A DNA stretch of 12,826 bases from an uncultured Oscillochloris sp. (GCA_903877945.1 CAIRFY010000391.1:1-12826), one strand, 5' to 3'. Positions 6,051-12,750 are shown, counted from the first letter of the stretch. Numbers and translations: made by a program. The notes: generated by a model from the sequence alone, not told the origin.

Positions 6051-7364
6051 ATGCAAGAACTCCCCGGCAGCTCCAACCTGACAATTGCGATCATTCTGAT
6101 TGTCGCTGGCCTGCTCGCGCTAGTGGTCGTCTTCTTCCTCGTGAGGCGCCTGCGGCAACGCCAGCCCTCGATCGAGGAGGCGCTCAGCGCCTCGCCTAGC
6201 TTGACCGGCCAGGTTGACTATACCTCGTTGCCCATCGACGAAGAGCCGACCGGCTGGCGCGAGCGATTCACCAACCTCTCGCTCGCCAGCAAGATCCTGG
6301 TCGTCCTCGTGCCGATTCTAGTCGTCCTCGGCATTATCGTTTTGGTGCTTGCCCTCTCGAAGGAACAGCCGAAACTTGCCCCAACCCCCATCCCTGTGCC
6401 GGTTAGCCTGACGGTGACGAAGGCTGAAATTACGGGGGTTAAACCGGAGATCAAGCTCGGTGTGGCCGCTGAAACTACTGGCTTGAGCGACGGTACTGAG
6501 GTGACGGTGGAACTCTTGGCGGACGGCACCCCCTTCCCCTACTTGCGCCCAGAAGAAGCGAAGGGTACGGTTCGGCGCGGGCTGGTCGAGATCCGGCCTC
6601 GAAAACTGTCTGCGACCTCAAACGCTCAGCCAGACGTGAAATACACGGTTCGGGTGAGTACCGTCGATGGGCAGGCCACCGGCGAACTGGCCCTGACGGT
6701 GATGCCTCAGTTTAAGGCCGCATTCCTTGGGATACTTCCTGGCGAGGAACCGACGCCGACTCTCGTGCCGACCTCAGAGCCGACCGTGCCGCCGACCGAG
6801 ATCCCGGCGACCACTGATGTAACGCCTGAGCCGACTGTCACGCTGCCCACGACGCCTCCCACCACGCTGCCCACGACGCCTCCCACCACGCTGCCCAGCG
6901 GTACCGAGGTGATTATTCGGCATGGCGGTAATGTCCGCGCCATGCCTGTCGTGACCTCTAAGAATCGCGTCGGCGGGGTGGACGCGGGCAATAAGGTGCA
7001 GTTGATTGAGCAGACTCCCAACGGCCAATGGTATCGCATCCGCTTCATCAACACCGACGATAAGAAGGAGCAGGTGGGCTGGGTCAGCGCCTCGCTGATC
7101 ACCCTCACCGCCAACGACAAGGCGAAGATTCCGGTGGCGACGATTGTTAGCGTCTTCAAAAATGGCGCGGTGTATGAGCGGCCCGATGGGAAGAGTACCG
7201 AAAAAGACCGCGTGAACATCGGTGAGGTTGTGGAACTCAAGCAGAAGAAGGCCACCGGCGATTGGTACGAGGTCACGAATGTGCGCGGGTTCAGCGGTTG
7301 GGTGCAAGCCAGCCTGCTCGGCATTCCGCCGGGGGTCGCGGCGAAGGTACCTGTTGCTCCCTAG
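6051..7364 (+). CDS. Two-TM membrane protein with tandem SH3b domains
   Basis: This 437-residue protein has hydrophobic segments at about residues 10-31 and 81-103, separated by a polar loop. After TM2 comes an Ig-like/beta-rich region (about 115-220), a long Pro/Thr linker (about 228-282) with an 8-residue repeat (LPTTPPTT), and two bacterial SH3 domains. The first SH3b (about 283-352) shows GGNVRAMP and GQWYRIRF...GWVSA. The second (about 360-428) shows GAVYERP and GDWYEV...GWVQA. SH3b domains typically bind peptidoglycan or peptides, so an envelope scaffolding role is plausible; no enzyme domain is visible. The SH3b part is probably outside the membrane. AAGGA lies 11 nt before the ATG, a rather long spacing. 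It is followed by a palindrome and the exonuclease gene on the same strand. Confidence 0.8.
   Translation: MQELPGSSNLTIAIILIVAGLLALVVVFFLVRRLRQRQPSIEEALSASPSLTGQVDYTSLPIDEEPTGWRERFTNLSLASKILVVLVPILVVLGIIVLVLALSKEQPKLAPTPIPVPVSLTVTKAEITGVKPEIKLGVAAETTGLSDGTEVTVELLADGTPFPYLRPEEAKGTVRRGLVEIRPRKLSATSNAQPDVKYTVRVSTVDGQATGELALTVMPQFKAAFLGILPGEEPTPTLVPTSEPTVPPTEIPATTDVTPEPTVTLPTTPPTTLPTTPPTTLPSGTEVIIRHGGNVRAMPVVTSKNRVGGVDAGNKVQLIEQTPNGQWYRIRFINTDDKKEQVGWVSASLITLTANDKAKIPVATIVSVFKNGAVYERPDGKSTEKDRVNIGEVVELKQKKATGDWYEVTNVRGFSGWVQASLLGIPPGVAAKVPVAP
6841..6897 (+). repeat. 24-bp direct repeat coding the Pro/Thr linker
   Basis: The 24-bp unit starting CGCTGCCCACGACGCC begins at 6841 and 6865, with a partial third at 6889. 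It encodes LPTTPPTT in the linker between the membrane-proximal region and the SH3b domains. Near-perfect DNA identity suggests recent expansion by slippage. Confidence 0.85.
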
Positions 7365-7379
7365 CAACCTTATGTTCTC

Positions 7380-7414
7380 AGCGAGCGCGCTAAGCAGTGC
7401 TTGGCGCGCTCGCT
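7380..7414. terminator. Near-perfect 35-bp palindrome after the SH3b gene
   Basis: AGCGAGCGCGC (7380-7390) pairs perfectly with 7404-7414. The intervening bases extend the stem (a T-G pair, then AAGCA with TGCTT), leaving one central base. It starts 15 bp after the SH3b stop and ends 14 bp before the exonuclease ATG. No U-tract follows, so it is either a factor-assisted terminator, an mRNA-stabilising hairpin, or an operator-like palindrome controlling the exonuclease gene. Confidence 0.55.
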
Positions 7415-7428
7415 GATAGCACCCATAT

Positions 7429-8247
7429 ATGCAAATACGTGACAGACAGAGCCTCCACAACATCCCCTTGGTCTTCTTCGACCTTGAGACGACAGGGCTT
7501 GATCTGGGTGACGGACATCGGGTGTGCGAAGTGGCAATGCTGCGGATGCGCGGTGGCCTGGTTGAGGATTATGTAGGTGCCCTGACCCGCCCAGGCCGTC
7601 GGCTCGACCCGCAGGCGGCGGCGGTCAACGGGTTCACGGATGCCGAGCTTGCGGCTGCCCAGCCGTTCTCTGCGGTAGCCGGTCGGGTGATCGCACTCTG
7701 CCGGGGCGCAGTGATGATCGCGCACAACCTCCCCTTTGATATGGCCTTCCTCAGTGCCGAACTGGCTCGCATTGGCAGCCCAGCCCTCAGTAGCCCGGCG
7801 CTTGATACGCTCGCCCTGTCCCGCAGACTGCTGCGCCGATCATCGTACAGCCTGGCATCGCTCGCCGCCGCCCTCCAACTCCCCACGCCCTCCCATCGTG
7901 CCCTGGCCGATGTACTCGCCCTGCGCGGCCTCTTTAGCCACCTCCAGTCGGCGATGGTTGAGCTTGGGGTGGTCACGCTCGGTGACGCAATGCGGCTTGA
8001 GCGTGGCCTGCTCCCCGGAATGCCTGAGCTTGGTGCCCCCCCGCTGATTGCTCGCGCTCTCGCCGAGGGCCGCACCCTGGTTATCCGCTACCGATCCAGT
8101 GGCACCCCCGAGTCGATAACCCGCACCATCCGGCCGCTCTACCTCACCCGCGAACCTAGCGGCACCTACCTGCGCGCCTACTGCGAGCTGCGCCAGAATA
8201 TACGTTCATTCGTTCTGGATAAAATTGAGGAGGTAGAACTCCAGTAG
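7429..8247 (+). CDS. DnaQ-like 3'-5' exonuclease fused to a C-terminal WYL domain
   Basis: This 272-residue protein has two parts. Residues 12-175 form a DEDDh exonuclease of the DnaQ/RNase T superfamily. The metal ligands are visible: D18 and E20 in FDLETTGLD, D104 in HNLPFDMAFL, and H156 and D161 in HRALAD. It should cleave DNA or RNA from the 3' end with two divalent metals. Residues 204-272 look like a WYL domain: the opening LIARALAEGRTLVIRYRS is followed by YLRAYCELRQNIRSFVLDKI. WYL domains act as ligand- or nucleic-acid-binding modules, often in defence and DNA-damage regulators. There is no HTH. Inference: WYL could sense single-stranded nucleic acid or a nucleotide and gate the nuclease. 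The ATG lacks a Shine-Dalgarno but gives the expected N-terminus. The proofreading subunit of Pol III would lack the WYL part. Confidence 0.85.
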   Translation: MQIRDRQSLHNIPLVFFDLETTGLDLGDGHRVCEVAMLRMRGGLVEDYVGALTRPGRRLDPQAAAVNGFTDAELAAAQPFSAVAGRVIALCRGAVMIAHNLPFDMAFLSAELARIGSPALSSPALDTLALSRRLLRRSSYSLASLAAALQLPTPSHRALADVLALRGLFSHLQSAMVELGVVTLGDAMRLERGLLPGMPELGAPPLIARALAEGRTLVIRYRSSGTPESITRTIRPLYLTREPSGTYLRAYCELRQNIRSFVLDKIEEVELQ

Positions 8248-8276
8248 CGGTGAGGCATCGCCGCCTTAAAAGGTGA

Positions 8277-8323
8277 GGCGATGAGGCGATGAAGTGAGGA
8301 CGCGCCCGTATCGCCTCATCGCC
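8277..8323. terminator. Convergent-gene hairpin with GCGATGAG core (element D)
   Basis: A perfect 14-bp inverted repeat (8277-8290 with 8310-8323) with a 19-nt loop. The left arm contains the octamer GCGATGAG that forms the core of MITE-like element C. The family's terminal repeats are not seen here, so it is a core-only relative. It lies between the convergent exonuclease and plsC genes and probably ends transcription in both directions. The rest of 8248-8403 shows nothing recognisable. Confidence 0.55.
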
Positions 8324-8403
8324 AGTAGGTTTGGGGTCGGTAGCCGATTCTGTCTAGTAGTGCCAATACGCACATCGTGACGGTCGTATGTCCCGATGCT
8401 GTG

Positions 8404-9114
8404 CTACTCAATCCTCTCTGCTTCCTCTGCCGGAGCCTCCGCAGGCGCAGATGAGTCGACGGCGGTAATAATCCCCCCAAGCTGGAGTACGGCCTCGCGC
8501 ACCTCTGCGGCGGCTGATTTCCAGGTAGCCCGAAACTTCGGGTGCGCCTTTACCAGCATCGGCTCGCCGAAGCGCACGGAGACTTTGAAAGGTCTCGGCA
8601 TCACCTTGCCCTTAGGCATCACCCGTGCCGTGCCACTGAGGTAGGTTGGGATCACCGGTGTGCCAGGGAAATCAGCGATCAGCCGACCGATCCCACTGTA
8701 GAAGGGGCCGAGTGTGCCATCTTTGCTGCGCGTGCCCTCGGGGAAGAGCAGCAGGGCGTAGCCCTCACGCAGGGCCCGTGAGGCGTGACGTAGCGGATCC
8801 TGCCTGCCGTGGCGGTCACGCGAAATGGGAATGGCGTTGAAGAGGACACGCGAGAAGAACTGCCACGGCCCGCCCTGGAAGAAGTAGTCCTGGGCGGCAG
8901 CGGCGACAAATCGCTTGCGGGCGTGGCGTGGAAGTGCGCTGAAAATGACGGCGGTATCGGCATGACTGTTGTGGTTGGCCACAATAATGAACGACCCCTC
9001 AGTGGGAATGCTTTCTGCGCCCTCGACCCGTGGGCGTAGGTACAGGCGGACAAATGCCAGGAAGAGGCTGGGCACAAAGCGCGCCGCGATATGGCGGCTA
9101 CGGTAGAAACTCAT
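8404..9114 (-). CDS. plsC: 1-acyl-sn-glycerol-3-phosphate acyltransferase family protein
   Basis: Member of the PlsC/LPLAT acyltransferase family, which transfers a fatty acyl group to lysophosphatidic acid in phospholipid synthesis at the inner face of the membrane. With the chosen start it is 236 residues. The HX4D catalytic motif is H48-D53 in NHNSHAD; FPEGTR at 124-129 is the acceptor-phosphate-binding motif; IPISRD (95-100) and VIPTYLSG match the other two family blocks. A hydrophobic N-terminal segment (about 12-26) may touch the membrane. The C-terminus is an Ala/Glu-rich tail. The ATG at 9114 has a GGAG ribosome-binding site with 6-nt spacing. The frame could begin at a TTG (9195) or ATG (9141), but neither has a good site. 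A related glycerolipid or ornithine-lipid acyltransferase cannot be excluded. Confidence 0.9.
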   Translation of the reverse strand: MSFYRSRHIAARFVPSLFLAFVRLYLRPRVEGAESIPTEGSFIIVANHNSHADTAVIFSALPRHARKRFVAAAAQDYFFQGGPWQFFSRVLFNAIPISRDRHGRQDPLRHASRALREGYALLLFPEGTRSKDGTLGPFYSGIGRLIADFPGTPVIPTYLSGTARVMPKGKVMPRPFKVSVRFGEPMLVKAHPKFRATWKSAAAEVREAVLQLGGIITAVDSSAPAEAPAEEAERIE

Positions 9115-9144
9115 GGTTCGCTCCACAAACCCGGGTTGCATTCT

Positions 9145-9162
9145 CGGCGCACCAGTGCGCCG
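9145..9162. promoter_or_regulatory. 18-bp palindrome in the plsC 5' region
   Basis: CGGCGCAC and GTGCGCCG are perfectly complementary across a CA spacer. It ends 30 bp upstream of the plsC ATG. A -10-like TACAAT lies just upstream on the minus strand (9178-9183), so the palindrome would be at the start of the transcript. It could be an operator or a leader hairpin; its effect is unknown. Confidence 0.35.
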
Positions 9163-9215
9163 ACTAACGACGCAGGTATTGTACCGCAATGTCAACGGCA
9201 GATGGCTATTGCCCG

Positions 9216-9343
9216 GCCCGTGAACGGGCGGGCTCTGGTCTGCAAAGGCCGCCTACGCGGCCTGAGTCAGTCCGCGAAGGCAGGCTTCGCAGACCAGAGC
9301 CGGGGACTTCAGCCCCTCGGTTCTCGGAGATTCACGTCTCCGA
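9216..9343. repeat. Multi-hairpin element between plsC and gltA
   Basis: A chain of stems fills most of this gene-free stretch. GCCCG-TGAA-CGGGC (9216-9229) comes first. Next is a perfect 13-bp outer stem (9231-9243 with 9289-9301) enclosing two hairpins: GGCCGC-CTAC-GCGGCC (9247-9262) and GCGAAG-GCAGG-CTTCGC (9274-9290). Then come GGGG...CCCC around ACTTCAG (9302-9316) and TCGGAGA-TTCACG-TCTCCGA (9324-9343). The outer stem with its two inner hairpins resembles a three-way junction. It may be a dispersed REP-like repeat or a structured RNA. No ORF is credible. Confidence 0.6.
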
Positions 9344-9360
9344 ACTCGGCCCACTATAAT
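9331..9360 (+). promoter_or_regulatory. Candidate gltA promoter
   Basis: A perfect TATAAT (9355-9360) lies 18 bp after TTCACG (9331-9336; 4/6 match to a -35). The start would be near 9367, leaving a leader of about 110 nt before gltA. The -35 coincides with the loop of the last hairpin in the upstream multi-hairpin element. The leader itself shows nothing recognisable except the ribosome-binding site. Confidence 0.45.
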
Positions 9361-9479
9361 ACAGTTGTGTGCTACCGCCATAGGCCGCATTGACTGGAGC
9401 TAGGTTCAGCAGTGCGTGTGAGAAGACGCGGCAGCACAGGTGAGGAACGTCATAAGGGATTCGCAAAGGAGCAGGCCCT

Positions 9480-10766
9480 ATGGGCAAGGACACACTGACA
9501 GTTACAGACAACCGCACGGGCAAGACCTACGAACTGCCCATCGCGGACAACACCATTCGGGCGGTTGATCTGCGCAAGATCAAGACGTCTGAGGAAGATT
9601 TCGGACTCATGTCGTATGACCCGGCCTATATGAATACGGCCGAGTGCAAGAGTACGATCACCTTTATCGACGGCGATAAGGGCATCCTAGAGTACCGGGG
9701 CTACCCGATTGAGCAACTCGCTGAGAAGAGTACCTACCTCGAAACCGCCTACCTGCTGATCTACGGCGACCTGCCCACGAAGGAGCGTCTCGACTGGTGG
9801 GCCAATCGGATCAGCCGACACACCTTCATCCACAACAACCAGGTTGAACTGATCCAGGCATTTCGCCACGATGCCCACCCTATGGGTATCCTGATCAGCG
9901 CCCTCTCGGCGATGTCCACCCTTTTCCCCGAGGCCAAGGAAGTCGAGAACGCGGAAGTGCGCGAGAAGCAGATCTGGCGCATCCTTGGCCAGATTCCTAC
10001 ACTTGCTGCTTTCGCCTACCGTCACCGCATTGGGCGACCGTTCAACTACCCCGACAACTCGCTCAGCTACACCGCCAACCTGCTGTACATGATGGACTAC
10101 ATGAACCAGCGCGACTATGCGGTGAACCCGGTGCTGGCCAAGGCGCTCGACGTCCTCTTTATCCTCCACGCGGATCACGAGCAGAACTGCTCGACGGCGA
10201 CCATGCGCGGTGTTGGATCAAGTCGGGTCGATCCCTACTCGGCGCTCTCGGCGGCGGTGGCGGCGCTCTACGGCCCGCTCCACGGCGGTGCCAACGAGGC
10301 GGTCATCTATATGCTCCAGCACATTGGGAACGTGAAGAACGTCCCTAGCTTTATCGAGCGAGTGAAGAAGGGCGAGGGCCGTCTGATGGGCTTCGGCCAC
10401 CGGGTCTACAAGAACTACGACCCGCGTGCCAAGATCATCCGCAAGGTGGCCTACGAGGTCTTTGAGGCTACTGAAGCTAACCCGCTGCTGGAGATCGCCG
10501 TCGAGCTAGAGCGGATCGCGCTCCAGGACGACTACTTCATCTCGCGGAAGCTGTACCCGAATGTGGACTTCTACAGCGGTCTGATCTACCAGGCCCTGGG
10601 GTTCCCGATTGAGTACTTCTCATTCCTGTTCGCCATCCCCCGCGCCGCCGGCTGGCTGACCCAGTGGGTCGAGATGCTCAACGACGATGAGCAGAAGATC
10701 ATGCGCCCGCGTCAGATCTACCTCGGCCATACCAAGCGCGATTACATGCCGATTGATGATCGTTAG
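9480..10766 (+). CDS. gltA: Citrate synthase
   Basis: Condenses acetyl-CoA and oxaloacetate to citrate, the entry step of the TCA cycle, in the cytoplasm. At 428 residues it matches the E. coli GltA type (427) rather than the shorter Gram-positive/archaeal form. The catalytic triad is present: H268 in GPLHGGANEA, H307 in GFGHRVYKNYDPRAK, and D363 in PNVDFYSG. The conserved LHADHEQN is at about 229-236. The ATG at 9480 has a strong AAGGAG site with 8-nt spacing. The stop codon TAG (10764-10766) lies inside the left terminal inverted repeat of element B. It stands alone between plsC and the osmoprotectant transporter, so it is probably monocistronic. Confidence 0.98.
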   Translation: MGKDTLTVTDNRTGKTYELPIADNTIRAVDLRKIKTSEEDFGLMSYDPAYMNTAECKSTITFIDGDKGILEYRGYPIEQLAEKSTYLETAYLLIYGDLPTKERLDWWANRISRHTFIHNNQVELIQAFRHDAHPMGILISALSAMSTLFPEAKEVENAEVREKQIWRILGQIPTLAAFAYRHRIGRPFNYPDNSLSYTANLLYMMDYMNQRDYAVNPVLAKALDVLFILHADHEQNCSTATMRGVGSSRVDPYSALSAAVAALYGPLHGGANEAVIYMLQHIGNVKNVPSFIERVKKGEGRLMGFGHRVYKNYDPRAKIIRKVAYEVFEATEANPLLEIAVELERIALQDDYFISRKLYPNVDFYSGLIYQALGFPIEYFSFLFAIPRAAGWLTQWVEMLNDDEQKIMRPRQIYLGHTKRDYMPIDDR

Positions 10767-10891
10767 ACAAGGTTCAAACTAGCTTTACAGTTTGGTGGGG
10801 ACGCGGGGACGCGAGGACACGAGGATGCGATAGCATCGCCTCGTCGCATCCTCGTCTCATCGCCAAACTGTAAACCTGAAACCTTGTCTAA
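10763..10891. repeat. MITE-like palindromic element, copy B
   Basis: A 129-bp element with perfect 12-bp terminal inverted repeats (TTAGACAAGGTT, 10763-10774; AACCTTGTCTAA, 10880-10891). Inner arms TTTACAGTTTGG (10784-10795) and CCAAACTGTAAA (10863-10874) pair perfectly, as do CGAGGATGCGA (10820-10830) and TCGCATCCTCG (10844-10854). The same arm sequences occur in copy A at 5721-5864. It is non-coding. The left end overlaps the gltA stop codon. The folded RNA could serve as the gltA terminator. Confidence 0.8.
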
Positions 10892-10903
10892 ATAGGTTAT
10901 ACT
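10876..10903 (+). promoter_or_regulatory. Candidate promoter of the osmoprotectant transporter genes
   Basis: TATACT (10898-10903; 5/6 to -10) lies 16 bp after CTGAAA (10876-10881; 4/6 to -35). The -35 would sit in the right arm of element B and the -10 just outside. The start would be near 10910, about 10 nt before the possible leader ORF. Confidence 0.35.
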
Positions 10904-10920
10904 GCGGAAGTACCCCCGCA

Positions 10921-10953
10921 ATGATACCTGCGCCCGTGCGCTGTGAACTCTGA
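10921..10953 (+). CDS. Possible 10-residue leader peptide overlapping the permease start
   Basis: A short frame encodes MIPAPVRCEL and ends in TGA at 10951-10953. The permease ATG begins on the last base of that stop (TGATG). Since the permease lacks a clear Shine-Dalgarno, termination of this peptide could re-initiate translation at the permease. A weak GGAAG lies 10 nt before its ATG. The frame is too short to be supported by composition and may be fortuitous. Confidence 0.3.
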   Translation: MIPAPVRCEL

Positions 10954-11609
10954 TGCGTGAGTTGCTGAGCGCAGCCTATACCTATTACCTCGCCAACCAG
11001 GAGCGATTCACGACCGAGTTGGGCCGTCATGTGGCTTTGAGTGGTAGCGCTCTGGCAATTAGTTTGAGTATCTGCATCCCGCTTGGGATCTGGGCCGCTC
11101 GCCATGCGACCATCGCTCAGTATGTGATCAATGCGGTCGGCGCGTTGCGGCTCATCCCCAGCCTGGCAATCCTGTTTCTGGTACTGCCCTACCTCGGCAC
11201 CGGCTTTAGCTCAGCCCTGATCGCTCTGACCGTCCTTGCCCTGCCGCCGGTGCTGATCAACGTGTACGTCGGCATCCTGGGCGTCGAACCCGCCGTCGTT
11301 GAGGCTGCGCAGGCGATGGGGATGACTACTCGCCAGCAGTTGCTTCAGATCGAACTGCCTCTGGCCCTGCCGGCGATCATCGCTGGTGTACGCATCGCCA
11401 CGGTTGAGGTTATTTCGAGCGCGACCTTGGCCGCATTTATCGGCGGGGGTGGACTCGGCATCTTCATTACCCGTGGATTTGCTATCTTTGAGCCGCGTAT
11501 TATGCTCGTCGGCGCGATCCCGGTCGCAGTGCTGGCGCTGATCAGTGAACTGATCCTCGGCCTCGTTGAGCGGTGGGCATCCCCGCACCGCTCGGGCCGC
11601 GTATCATAG
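10953..11609 (+). CDS. Osmoprotectant (glycine betaine/choline-type) ABC transporter permease
   Basis: Integral inner-membrane subunit of an OpuB/OpuC/ProW-type importer. The 218-residue protein matches the usual length of OpuCB/OpuCD permeases. It has about five or six hydrophobic segments and the BPD-transport inner-membrane signature: the EAA loop EAAQAMGMTTRQQLLQIELP (about residues 115-134), which docks the ATPase. It is followed 27 bp later by a matching binding lipoprotein. No ATPase or second permease is in the window, so they must lie downstream, elsewhere, or be shared. Start choice: ATG 10953 gives the expected N-terminus but no strong ribosome-binding site; it overlaps a short upstream frame as TGATG. 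The paralogous OpuCB/OpuCD/ProW names cannot be separated from sequence alone. Confidence 0.92.
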   Translation: MRELLSAAYTYYLANQERFTTELGRHVALSGSALAISLSICIPLGIWAARHATIAQYVINAVGALRLIPSLAILFLVLPYLGTGFSSALIALTVLALPPVLINVYVGILGVEPAVVEAAQAMGMTTRQQLLQIELPLALPAIIAGVRIATVEVISSATLAAFIGGGGLGIFITRGFAIFEPRIMLVGAIPVAVLALISELILGLVERWASPHRSGRVS

Positions 11610-11636
11610 GCAGACGCCCTGGATAGAGGAGATTCC

Positions 11637-12692
11637 ATGAAGTACCTGTCCGCCCCACTCCGCGTCGGTCCGCTGTTGCTCGCCCTCGCCTTGCTGCTCG
11701 CAGCCTGTGGCAAGCCTACCGCGACCGCCCCGGCAACGACCGCCCCGGCAACGACCGCCCCGGCAACGACCGCCCCGGCAACGACCGCCCCAGTAGCAGT
11801 CGCAACAGACGCCACCGCCCCGGCAGCGACCGCCCCGGCAGCAACCGCCCCGGCAGCAGCCAGCGGGGCCACGATCAAGATCGGCTCGAAGAACTTCACC
11901 GAGGCCATCCTGGTGGCCGAGATGTATGCCCAGGTGCTTGAGGCAAACGGGTTCACGGTTGAGCGCAAGTTCAACCTGGGCGCTACGCCCATCGCCCAAG
12001 CCGCCATCGTCGCGGGCGACATCGATCTCTACCCCGAGTACACCTCCACCGGCCTGCTCGAAGTGCTCAAAGCGAAGTCCATCGCCGATGCCAAGGAGAT
12101 CCTGACGGCGGTGCGCAAGGGTTACGAAGAGCAGTTCAAGCTGACGTGGCTCGATGCCTCGCCCTTCAATGACACGAATACCTTCGCTCTCACCAAGGCC
12201 AAGGCGACCGAACTAGGCGTCAAGACCTTCTCCGATCTGGTGCCGCTCTCGGGCAAGCTCAAGCTGGGTGGCCCGCCCGAGTTCCCCGAGCGCGAGGACA
12301 ACAAGGCCATGCTGGCGCTCTATGGCTTCGATCCGAAGTTCGGCGGCACAAATTTTGTCCAGCTCGACGCGGGTAGCCTGCGCTACGAGGCTCTGACTCG
12401 TGGCGATGTCGATGTGATCCTGGCCTTCGGCACCGACGGCCAGCTCAACGGACTTGGGCTGACCACGCTTGAGGACGACAAGCACGCCTACCCGATCTAC
12501 CAGATCGCGCCGGTAGTGCGCCAGGATGTTCTGGCCGCTAACCCCAGCATGGCGGCGATCCTGAACAAACTGGCCCCCGCGCTCACCGACACGGTGATGT
12601 CGGGCCTGAACTGGCAGGTGGACGGGCCGGACAAGAAGGAGGTTGCCGCCGTCGCGACCGCGTTCTTGAAGAGCCAGAGCCTGGTGAAGTAG
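11637..12692 (+). CDS. Osmoprotectant ABC transporter substrate-binding lipoprotein
   Basis: Captures a quaternary-ammonium solute such as glycine betaine, choline or carnitine outside the membrane and delivers it to the permease. The 351-residue protein has a signal peptide with lipobox LLAAC (Cys24), a low-complexity TAPAT/TAPAA linker (about 27-75), and an OpuAC-type domain (about 80-348; PF04069). Recognisable blocks are IKIGSKNFTEAILVAEMYAQ at its start, GDIDLYPEYTSTGL, and DAGSLRYEALTRGDVDVILAFGTDG, all typical of OpuBC/OpuCC/OsmX proteins. The ATG has a strong GAGGAG-type site with 6-nt spacing. It lies 27 bp after the permease and is closed by a hairpin. The exact substrate cannot be assigned; the aromatic cage was not mapped. 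Confidence 0.95.
   Translation: MKYLSAPLRVGPLLLALALLLAACGKPTATAPATTAPATTAPATTAPATTAPVAVATDATAPAATAPAATAPAAASGATIKIGSKNFTEAILVAEMYAQVLEANGFTVERKFNLGATPIAQAAIVAGDIDLYPEYTSTGLLEVLKAKSIADAKEILTAVRKGYEEQFKLTWLDASPFNDTNTFALTKAKATELGVKTFSDLVPLSGKLKLGGPPEFPEREDNKAMLALYGFDPKFGGTNFVQLDAGSLRYEALTRGDVDVILAFGTDGQLNGLGLTTLEDDKHAYPIYQIAPVVRQDVLAANPSMAAILNKLAPALTDTVMSGLNWQVDGPDKKEVAAVATAFLKSQSLVK
11724..11858 (+). repeat. 15-bp tandem repeat coding the lipoprotein linker
   Basis: Nine 15-bp units. The first four (11724-11783) are identical, ACCGCCCCGGCAACG. Two diverged units follow (11784-11813), then three near-copies ending GCAGCG or GCAGCA. They encode TAPAT/TAPAA between the lipidated Cys and the binding domain. 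Identity of the first four suggests recent slippage expansion. Confidence 0.9.
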
Positions 12693-12703
12693 TTCGCACC
12701 CAG

Positions 12704-12740
12704 AGGGGTGAGGCAGCGCCAGTGGCGCTGCTTTACCCCT
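12704..12740 (+). terminator. Strong terminator hairpin after the transporter genes
   Basis: A 17-bp stem (12704-12720 with 12724-12740) with a 3-nt AGT loop. All positions pair, with two G-T wobbles in the middle. It begins 12 bp after the binding-protein stop. No clear U-tract follows, but stem strength and position point to transcription termination or 3'-end protection. Confidence 0.7.
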
Positions 12741-12750
12741 ACTAAGACTG

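Noticed and set aside
5930..6199. 89-codon frame overlapping the SH3b gene start
   Set aside because: It begins in the octamer repeats of element C and overlaps the first transmembrane segment of the real gene in another frame.
9091..9393. 100-codon frame upstream of gltA
   Set aside because: It covers the multi-hairpin element and the plsC 5' region; the translation is not protein-like.
11345..12022. 225-codon minus-strand frame with Ala/Gly/Val repeats
   Set aside because: The repeats are the reverse reading of the 15-bp TAPAT linker repeat; it spans two real genes on the other strand.
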